Source: Hymenopellis radicata
Lineage: Eukaryota > Basidiomycota > Agaricomycetes > Agaricales > Physalacriaceae
Reading direction: 5' to 3'
Assembly: GCA_015501595.1 (NCBI GenBank)
Contig: JADNRX010000339.1
Span: 1-58,477 of the forward strand
DNA: 58,477 nucleotides
The position numbers were made by a program, and so were the translations under genes. The notes beneath the pieces were generated by a model. The model was not told where the DNA came from. It searched no databases and saw only the letters and a list, made by a program, of their open reading frames with translations. Below are positions 34,987 to 43,759 of the stretch, piece after piece (position 1 is the stretch's first letter; the number at the start of each line of letters is the position of its first letter).

Positions 34987-36412
34987 GTGCGCGCGGTCGC
35001 GGATCCCGAATCGCAGGAGGTTCCCACAGTCGAAGACAAGTAGTGTTGCGTCATCCTTGACAGCGCGCGCCCAAGCCTGCTCGGGTGTTAATGTTCGAAC
35101 GGTTGACAAGCCAAGAGAGGAGAATACCCTGACGATGTACCGGGAGACGGAGACGTCGTCGTTCCTGTCCGAGTTCTCCATGGAGGCTGGCGGCCAAATA
35201 ACATCGTAGTCACGGGAAGGCTTTGCCTTGGAATTTCGGGGACTGCGTCGGGCGCGCGATTGACCTGTCATATCCTCGGAAGGAGGAGCAATTGGAGCAT
35301 CAGCAGGAGTATTCCATAGAGGATCCTGTGAGTCTTCGGGCGGAGAGAACGATGCCGCAATAAGCCTGTGTCCACGAGTTCCGCACACGGGCCAATCGAA
35401 GGGAAGACCACATAAAGCATCCATACCGTTGAGCAAAACTTCCCCAGCCGGAGAAAAAGTCTCGAAGTTGATAATGTTCCCGCCGTTCTCTAGTGTAGAG
35501 GCAAGAACCTCTTTTTGAGCCTCCTCTAGCACCTCAAAGGCTTCCTTGGCACTGAGAGAGTCGGTCTCAATCAGTCTGACAGAAAAACTCTGATCAAAGA
35601 ACGGCTGTCTAGTGAGATCAAGGTCGTGATGAGGAATGACGACTGGGAATAACGTCGGATGATTGGGGTGGAACATAAGCATCGATGTTGCAGAACGCAT
35701 CGTGTCGGAGACTTTGTCGCGCAAGTTACCTATGGTACTAGCAGTATCAATTTCGCCTAAATAGTTTTGGGGAGGGTATATGGCCCCGTGGGAGGGGACC
35801 GCTTTGCCAGAGTCGAGGAAGTCGGCAACGCGAGTATTTGCAGCTGCCGCGAAGTCAACTAGGAGATTCGGCAATAGTTCCACGCGTCGTAGGATAAGTT
35901 GTGAGTCTACATGTTGGTCATAGAATAGAGTGGCGAGAGACAGCTGTGACGGAGATTTCGTGTCTGAAGTTGGTTCGACATCACGGGGAGAGAAGTTGAG
36001 AATGGTCTGGAGAATGGATGGTCCGCTGTCCAGACTTTCCGGTTCCACAGAATCGTGAACGTACACAGAGTCGCGGTCAGCAGCCGCCTTCGGAGTCAAA
36101 GTCTCAGAATGTTCCGATGGCTGCGCGACTGGCGCTAAGGACGCGGAGACAGGCAGTGCCTTAGAGCGGCCAGAGGAGGCCATGCTATGAAGCTTTATTA
36201 ACCGGAAGAAACAAATAATATGCCGGATTACCTCTAGCCCGTTTGTTTTGAGAATGGGCGCGCTGTAAGTAAGATGGATGTTGATGTCAAGGTACACATC
36301 AACCAGAGCGAGGTAACATTGAGGCTACAGCGGTTCTCAAAACCCCTGCCATGTGATCGAAGTTGATCGATTGCAAATAAACAAATCGGAAAATGCGACG
36401 TTCCACATTTAG

Positions 36413-36750
36413 CAGTAGCACTCCTCTCTTTCTCTTTGACCACCATCTTGAGTCGCCACAATTCTGCTCACTCAGACTGCCGAAGAGGTTTCACCTGTTC
36501 GGTATTCCAGTAACTCGCATAGATCAAGTCCGTAACTGAAACACGCACCAGGTTGTGACGAACTCGCCCAGGAATTTTGTCGTCGACGCGCTCAGCAGTC
36601 TGATAACGCGTCCAGTTCAAGTAAGTTACTTTCGATTATACGTGGGACATGCGCAGACTAATAACATGTACCAGCTTACTCTCGTTGGATACTGTAAAAG
36701 AGGTGAAAGACCCAGTGTTGCATTGAACTGAAACTAATTGAATTTCAGGC
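36413..36750 (+). promoter_or_regulatory. Leader of F-box gene H, G-box deleted
   Basis: The block is recognisable from CTCCTCTCTTTCTCTTTGAC onward, with GTAAGTTACTTTCG and a last intron ending AATTTCAG two bases before ATG 36751. The CACGTGGGCGTT core is absent: the sequence reads TAGCACTCCTCTC where others read TAGCACGTGGGCGTTCCTCTC. The copy may therefore have lost a regulatory site. Confidence 0.55.
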
Positions 36751-38819
36751 ATGGCAGATACTAGGAATGCAATATATTGTGCCAACTGCTCCTGCATTTT
36801 GCTTCAACCTGGAGAGGAAGCCAGTGGGAACTGCACAGCGCGCGAAGAAGAACTTTTCCGTCAGAACCATCCTCCGCTTGACGTGGAGCTCCCCGCTTTT
36901 CGCAAGATTGCGGAAGACGCGCGTGCCGCTCTTGAGGATTTGGACTCGAAGATCTTCCAGGCACGACAGTTGCTAGAAAATCTCCTCTCGGCACGCCAGC
37001 GCGCAGAGTCGCACTTCGAAGAGGCGAAATCTGTCCTCCATCCTATGCGTTCCATTCCCAATGAAATTCTTGTCGAGATATTCGGCTGTTGTATATCGTC
37101 GGAGATCCCCGCCGACGAAGATCCCGACTCACTCGACCCTCGAGCGTCTCCTTGGCTTTTAACTCGCGTCTCTCGTCGTTGGAGAGAACTTGCGATCAAA
37201 TCGCCTCAGCTATGGGCATATCTCTGGCTTGACTTCGACAAGCACAAAGGGCACATCTCAAATCATCAGTGTGTGTACAAACTCTGCTTGTTTACTGAGC
37301 GGTCGAGAGGTCTCCCTATGACGGTTTCTCTCGGAAGCGACGACATTCTCAAGGACCATTCGGTCCTGCCAGTTCTTGAAGCCAGCATACCTCGCTGGCG
37401 GTATCTGGAAGCAAACCTTCCACGGGCATCCTTACAGTGCCTTTCTGGAAACAACTTTTCAATGCTGCGAACATTGTCCCTGCAGTACTATGATGAGGAC
37501 GAGTGGCGTCTAAATCTTGATGTTTTCAAGTCGGCGCACGCACCTGTTCTTCGCAATTTGGAGGTACCCGATGATACGCCCTGGCGCGCCTTGGAGCATG
37601 TCGCGTTTCCTTGGTCTCAGATCACCTCTACTATGTCTTTTCCGGCATTCGACGCAGATGGTTTGAACCGTTTGCGTACCATGGCGAACTTGGAAGAGCT
37701 AAGCATTGTTGTCACTTCAGCCCATACTCCCATTCACAATGTCGTTTCGCTTTCGAAGCTTCGCCGCCTTACCATCACTGAGAGCCAAGATGCCGCCGGC
37801 CGTAGCAAAGAGTTCTTCTCAGCATTAGCGATCCCCGCTCTGTCGGAACTCATCCTCGAATGTCACGACAAATCGGTGCTCCGTTTTCCGGCGTCGCCCA
37901 TCCCGCTCGGGAACCTGATCAAGCTGGATATCGCTTGCAGTATGAATTCGCACGAGGAGAACACGCAGAATCTCTTGAATTTCCTCACTCTTACCCACCA
38001 TGTCGAATGTTTGCGCCTTTATGATTCCGGCATGACAGTTGAGTTTGCTGACGGGCTGAATCTCGATAAATTTACGGACGGGTTGCCTGCCAGACTGCCT
38101 TGTCTGCAGTTCTTGGACATTGGCGACTGCAAACATCAGGAAACTGCCCATGGCCTCAAGTCATCTCAAAGCATGGGCCTTTGTTTAAGGCACCTGAGAT
38201 GCCCATGGGACCTTGAGGCTCCTGAGGTGCCCTAAGGCATAGGGCTTAGGCATCAAGGCACTTTCAGCAGCCTTAGGTAGCCTTGAAGAGTAAGTCCACA
38301 AGACATTTGCTTCAAGTCGAATGCAGACGACTTGATGGAGCACGCACACATGGACCCTCTTTGAGGCACTTCTAGGAGCGCAATGGCAGAATAGTCCGAG
38401 CTCAGCGTGGACTATGATATGAAAAGAATAACAGTATTTCCAACTGTGAATATTTCGCCGAGGCGGCGCGCCGTGCAAATGCACAGTGGCCATACCCCGT
38501 TCGAAAGCATCATCCATCAACAAAGGATTAAATTGCAGTCATCTGATCCAGAGGATGATCTACGCCAGTCGTACATACTGTTGTACATCGCCTAAGGCGT
38601 CAGAAATTGATGACTGGGTGGTCAAGACCACAAACAGCCGTGAAGCGGCGACGGCACTGCAGTGGAAATAGGAATATTGGAAGGAACCTCGAAACGACGC
38701 TTGTGTCGCGAGTCACCATCTCAATGAATAGCCGCGAGTGGTGAAGATGGGTGTCGTAGTCACTTGAAGTCCTGCGAAGGTCCAAGAAAAGACAGTGATT
38801 GAATCGCAGCGGTGTATCA

Positions 38820-39583
38820 TTAATTCACTGGTGAGGTGTCGACAGCGCTGTAGTGAATGAAAGAGGGCGTGTGTCCCACTGGCGGCCTTGGCTTACTGCA
38901 TGCAACGGAAAGAAGAGGCGAAAGATAGACGGGAGCATAGTCTTCTGCGAGCAGGAGATAAGCAAGAATGAGAAAAGATGTTAATATAGAGAAGGGCCAC
39001 AAAACATACCTTGACAACGCATCGTCAGATAATCCGGCGACGGCCCATTCCTCTGCTGATGCGCCGAGTTTAGGAATGGTAGCGCGCAGGATAGCCGCCT
39101 CTGCAGTGACATGAGATGCGAAGGCGATGCAACGTGGATGTATGCGGCCCTACGCAGTTCGGGGGTCATACCCGGTGGCTGTAAAGTGGGGAGGGTGATG
39201 GCGCATGCGGTGGAGGCGTCAGAGAGCGCAGCAGAGCTGGCAATGGTCGATAGTTTTCGGAGGAGACTGTAGTGGTCATTGTCGCGGGAGGAGACGGTAA
39301 AGCGACTAGCGCCGTTGTCCCTATATTCAAATGAGTCAGAAATGTACAAGTGAAAATGAGAGAAACTTACGAACAGAGACTCGTCGCCGTTGTCCTCTAA
39401 AAATGGAGGCAAAAAAATGCAGCCTGCTGTACAGGCGCGGCCGTGCATTGTTGCTATGTCGGCGGGTAAGCTGTCATCGTCCATATCGGACATAGCCGCC
39501 GTATTATGGCTCGATGCTGGTGGGCGTGAATAGACTGAAAACAAATGAAAAAAAGACGTACTTGCACGGTGCATCGTCTCCAC
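38820..39583 (-). CDS. Hypothetical protein inside the 4.4-kb transposon
   Basis: Minus-strand frame containing MSDMDDDSLPADIATMHGRA and LQPPGMTPELRRAAYIHVAS. It joins across an intron at 38945-39009 (GTATGT...CGCAG) to a last exon ending SPLLSVACSKPRPPVGH and TAA at 38820. Another intron-like stretch (GTACGT...CCACCAG) lies near the 5' end at about 39520-39565. A GTAAGT...TATAG stretch at 39322-39371 has good signals but would break the frame, so it may not be used. No known domain is visible. It may be cargo or a captured gene fragment. The start codon is uncertain. Confidence 0.35.
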
Positions 39584-39773
39584 ATTCTCCCAGCCTCACA
39601 GAATCCGGCTACGGGTGCCTGTCTCGACATCGGCTGTCCTCGTCGACGGCGCGCGCTGTTGCTGCCACTTGCTGGGCTTACGCCAATATTATCGACGATG
39701 TCGACAAAGACAGTCGTCGTCATCGTCGTGAAGCGGCTGCTGCCATCGCCGTCGCCGTCACCTCATTGGTATG

Positions 39774-40756
39774 CGGCCTCGTTGGAGGGCTTACGCGTCC
39801 AGCGGGGCCGCCGGGGCTCTTCAAGCCCGCAGACAATATGTCAGAGTCGGGTCAGAGGGAGACGACGCAAAGTCGGTCTCCATGACCATCGTGGACGACG
39901 CATAGTCAGTCTCCGGGCGACGACTCAAAGTCGGTCGCGAGCCAAGCGCATAGACAGAGTAGTGATGGGGAAAGCATTGTCGTGGTGGTGGTGAGAAGAG
40001 ACAGCACGACTCCGAACAGTGTTCGATCACTGTTCGGATGGTCGGATCGGTCATCCGATTGTCAACGGAACGAGCTCGTCGACGCTCGGGACAGCGACGA
40101 CGGGCTCGGAGTGATTATTTAAGTGTCGGGATCTCATGCAGGATACTGATGTTATATGTACCAATAGAATTTTTGGTAAGAATATTGCGTATAGACATGA
40201 AATTGAGCTTACGTGGAGAGTATCCCATCCAGACAATGCGAAATTGTGCGCTCCAGTGCGCTGAACCTCTCCGGCTCCTTAAATTTTTGATGGAATACAC
40301 GGCCCATAATGCTATTTATTAATGAGAGCTTAATTTAGGGTGGACGCCCATTACGATAATTGGTAGTTGCTCGAACGATCCATTTCGGAAGGCCTTACAC
40401 TGGCCTTACACGGCTGCTGATGAGTCGTGAAGTTCTGCAACCTCAATTATTCTGGAATCACATGGATTGTCAATTTAGATGTTGATGATGAATCTCGAAA
40501 AAGCACAGTCTCTCCCGAGCAAGTACTGACCCGCCATCGTCGTCGTCGTCTCCCAGATTTGGCAGCGGCGACTCGGACCGCGAAGCCGAACAGTGATCAA
40601 GCACTGTTCGGCGTGTTTCCTTCGGCTCTTACCACCACCACCAACCAACAGTGCGGCCATGGCAACGGCATCTAACTGTCTTCTTCTCTTTCTCTATGGA
40701 TTTATCATTTGCGGGCTTGAAGAGCCCCGGTGGCCCTACCGGACGCGTAACGAGGC
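39774..40756. repeat. Nested inverted repeat with two palindromes
   Basis: The outer arms, 39774-39831 and 40710-40756, share GGGGCTCTTCAAGCCCGCA in opposite orientation. Inside them lie two near-perfect palindromes built on CCGAACAGTG...CACTGTTCGG, at 40012-40037 and 40585-40612. The middle part of the arms has diverged. It may be a small element nested in the transposon, or a hairpin-forming region. Confidence 0.6.
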
Positions 40757-41617
40757 TACAAATCTTCACACACGACGGTGGCGACCTCCACGGGACAGAT
40801 TACTATGGTGAATTTGATGCCACACTGTCTGCTGACAGTGGGCATCTTCAAGGTGCGCTCTGTTGTATTATCTTGATGATTTACTTACATGTAATTAACA
40901 GGACAAAAACAAGGCCAGCACGATGACAACTTTACAACAATGACCGACGACGACGACGGCACCCCCGGACAAGGTCTAAGAGAGTGAAGGATGAGGGAAT
41001 GACTGCCGGCGTAGGATTGGAGCACCGTCGTTGCTGGCGATGGAGCACTGCTCGGTGTGTTTTTTTTGTCACTCAAATTTATTTTATATTTTCATTTCGA
41101 TGGCGCTAGAGGGCGCTAGTCGACGTCGGCGTCGCTATATCCCCTTTCTCACTCATTTCACGCTCATTCCATATTACAGAAAATTCTCCAAAGTCAAATT
41201 GCCGCCGGCACATGAGGCCACGTATGCCTCACGTGCCGGTTGGTTTAAATTCCGGATTGGGACGCACGACCCGATCGTACACTTCTCTCTCTTACCAACA
41301 CCTCCCATCGCGACTGCCTCTTCGATGCTGCCTTGCGCACGTCGCCCACCGGTGCTGCTTTGCGCACATTCTCTCTGATTGTTGCCATCCTTAATTGTTG
41401 TTGAACCAATATCGTTCGGTGCGTCTCTCTCACTCTGCTGTTTACTTTTTTTTCACTCTAGCAGATATTTGCTTCTCACGACGCCACCTGGGCCCCATCA
41501 CGACGACGACTAGAGCCCAAGGACAACAACGAGTCCAGGATGACAAGCCCATCGAGTCGGAACGACGAGCCCGCCGAGGACGATGATAAACCTGAGGACA
41601 AAGGACGACCTCGAGCA

Positions 41618-41780
41618 CTACCAGGACTACGATGAGCACTACCCGAGGACGACGACGAGCACTACCCGAGGACGACGACGAGCACTACCCGAGGACGACG
41701 ACGAGCACTACCCGAGGGCCGAGGACGACCTCGAGCACTACCCGAGGACGACGACGAGCACTACCCGAGGACGATGACGA
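41618..41780 (+). repeat. 23-bp minisatellite in the transposon
   Basis: Units of GAGCACTACCCGAGGACGAC plus GAC repeat with a period of 23 bp (phase points 41641, 41664, 41687, 41710, 41740, 41763; one interval is 30 bp). As 23 is not a multiple of three, the apparent Thr/Arg-rich frames through it are not convincing coding sequence. Confidence 0.8.
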
Positions 41781-42853
41781 GCGATGATGCCACCCACATA
41801 CTCACGACTACGATGACGATGCCCACGACATTCCCGGGACGACGACGACCGTGCGCCTGACACAATGACAATCTGGATGATGTCTGGATTACTTGCTGCG
41901 TACCCCGACACCAACGATACCGACACAGCGAGGAGGACCTACATCTGACACGGATGAATCTCGCCATGCACGACGACGCCCCAATACGACATAGACGACA
42001 CTCCCACGATATGGACTACGACTACAACAATGCCTACAACGATGCTCGCACTCGACAAGGATGCCCCCGATAGTAACGACAACTGGAATGCTGAGTGCTC
42101 GGTGATTGTTCTGCCCATTTTGTAAGGCTTTTACTATACATACTGTTGAAAGTATATATACTTGTTGTACCTCATGTTGCTTTATGTGTTGTGAATGATA
42201 TTTCCATTTTCTATTTCTTCTGTGGCTGTTGTGCGAGTTTTGGATCTGAGATGAATCTGTCTGCTTTCAGTTCTTCTTTGACTGCATCAAGGCTTCTTTG
42301 AGCAGTGTTTAGCCAGCCTTAGAGGTAAGAGCTGTATGCATGCATACTTTGAGGCACCTTATAGCTGCATCAAGGACCCTCTAAGATGTTCTGAGGCTTC
42401 CTGAGGCTACTTAAGGCAGGCCTTACCACTGAACCTTCATTCAAGGCACCTTAGTTGCTTCAGTACCTTAGCAGCATTAAGACACCCTAAGGACCTCAGG
42501 CCATCTATAGACGTCTTGAGGCCCACACCCATTTTCGTGATGAATTTGGTCGTACGGTCAATGATTTCGTCCCCTTCTTCGAGATGTTATATTCTCGACT
42601 ACCGGCCGTGACGGTGGAAGGGAAACAGGGCGCGGAGGTTTATGCTGGCATGGACGGCAGCGGGAAGAGTGCAGCCATGAATGAGACTGGGACGGGGTTT
42701 CGTCCAAGAACCAGGTTGGATTCACATGGTCATCCCAGGTGTCTGAAAAGGGTACAGATTCCACGTCGGATGTACATTCAGATAAGACGTAAATGGCGGG
42801 ACATTTTTCTTCAGCTAGCATCGATGGTAGACCTGGAATGTGGCGTTACTTGA

Positions 42854-43409
42854 AGACATCGATTCTATATTTCTATAGTTGACTTGTCACGTATCTGTAT
42901 GAGAGCGGAAATTCGGTTATTCGCTAAAATGTCAATGCTTGGAGCAACGCCCATAATTTTAATCAATTGTTTTCCGAAGGGTTGACTTAGCTAGGTAACC
43001 TAGCCTCCTTTAGAACATGAGCAAGCGCGATGTAGGAGGCTAGGTAAAGCTCGTCAAAAATTTGGCGTGAACATGTTTTGTCCATGTTTGGCGGGTCGGA
43101 TCAGGACGGTCCGACTTCCTATATACCATATATGGTCCTTTTGCTTTCCCTCTATCTCTCCGCATCGCTTCATGGCCGTAGGTGGCCTCAAATCATTGTT
43201 ATAAACCATTACAACTTGCTTAACTCTCATGTCCACACCCATTTCTCTTTCTTCGATCGAAATCCGTCTGTCAAATATGTGTTCATCGACGAGATCCACA
43301 CTTGACTGAGTTGACGTGTTTTCCAGGGTAGAAGACGATGCATTTGTTGACTGTAATCGAAATCGGCCTCGGGAACTAGGAGTACCTGTTTAATATGTAC
43401 GCACGAGTA
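42854..43409. other. 3' flank of copy H
   Basis: No gene is seen. The first 120 bp resemble the 3' flanks of the other array copies. An 11-bp perfect inverted repeat (CCTAGCCTCCT at 42999-43009, AGGAGGCTAGG at 43034-43044) could form a hairpin. The rest is unassigned up to the MULE target duplication at 43410. Confidence 0.4.
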
Positions 43410-43417
43410 CGACCAAG

Positions 43418-43701
43418 AGTTTTTGAATTTTGCACCATGTCACGTGCATCCAAAAGGAGCAAGGAGCAGCACGTGACCCAGCCCGCGCGGCGCGCCCCGC
43501 CCTCTGGGCGGTAAAATAACAGTAGTATACAAAACCAACAATGGAATTAAGCCTTTGTTAGTTTTTGAATTTTGCACCGTGTCACGTGCATCCAAAAGGA
43601 GCAAGGAGCAGCACGTGACCCAGCCCGCGCGGCGCGCCCCGCCCTCTGTGCGGTAAAATAACAGTAGTATACAAAACCAACAATGGAATTAAGCCTTTGT
43701 T
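43418..43701 (+). repeat. 142-bp tandem duplication of the MULE left end
   Basis: Units 43418-43559 and 43560-43701 both start AGTTTTTGAATTTTGCACC and end TTAAGCCTTTGTT. They differ at a few bases (for example CACCATG against CACCGTG). Copy 1 has a single unit. The junction leaves a complete second terminus inside the element. Confidence 0.92.
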
Positions 43702-43759
43702 GCACTAATGCGACCCTAACCATCCTCCACAACTGCCCACTGCCTCCCCGTCGTGCTCG

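Larger units (their letters stand above)
30562..36183 (-). pseudogene. FunK1-type fungal protein kinase, disrupted by a MULE
   Basis: ATG 36183 (MASSGRSK) opens a long exon running to the transposon edge. The frame continues beyond the element at 31593. Introns at 31290-31338 and 30770-30816 and the TAG at 30562-30564 complete it. With the element and one copy of the 8-bp target duplication left out, the exons sum to 711 codons in frame. Signatures of the family are WARAVKDDATLLVFDCGNLL, then beyond the element DPPFGTLMLGALI, a Gly-rich loop GFGAVGEV, the AILKI lysine, HGDIRSWNLLL (catalytic loop) and IIDFDQA in place of DFG, as is usual in FunK1 kinases. The gene was evidently intact before insertion, and the element now truncates it before the catalytic domain. 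Confidence 0.82.
38134..42542. mobile_element. 4,409-bp DNA transposon without recognisable transposase
   Basis: Comparison with copy B shows that the ancestral site read CTGCAAATTT. The insert starts CATCAGGAAACTG and ends CGTTTTCGTGATG-like (as read: CATTTTCGTGATG), which inverted gives CATCACGAAAATG. Both ends then continue with GGCCTCAAG. The imperfect terminal repeats are flanked by an apparent 2-bp AA duplication. The outer 150-250 bp on both sides are packed with GCCTTAAG/CCTNAGG-type subterminal motifs. CACTA-related fungal elements have short duplications and subterminal repeats, so that class is possible, but no transposase is seen and the assignment is inference. Confidence 0.75.
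36751..42853 (+). pseudogene. F-box/LRR-like protein, array copy H, split by a transposon
   Basis: The 5' part (36751-38133, 461 codons) holds the head, coiled coil, F-box (MRSIPNEILVEIFGCC) and most of the LRR-like tail, ending exactly at a codon boundary after GDCK. The C-terminal 102 codons resume in the same frame at 42545 (FGRTVNDFVPFFEML) and stop at TGA 42851-42853. The 4,409-bp element between them explains the break. No other frame lesion is seen. The chimeric end currently read after 38133 stops at 38235 inside the element, giving a 494-residue truncated product. It is most like copy F in the front half. Confidence 0.88.

Noticed and set aside
39321..39371. Intron GTAAGT...TATAG in the transposon cargo gene
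   Set aside because: The signals are good, but removal of 50 nt leads directly to a stop in the following sequence, while the unspliced frame is open.
41583..41777. Thr/Arg-rich frame in the 23-bp repeat
   Set aside because: A repeat artefact. All three frames are open for the same reason and none extends outside.
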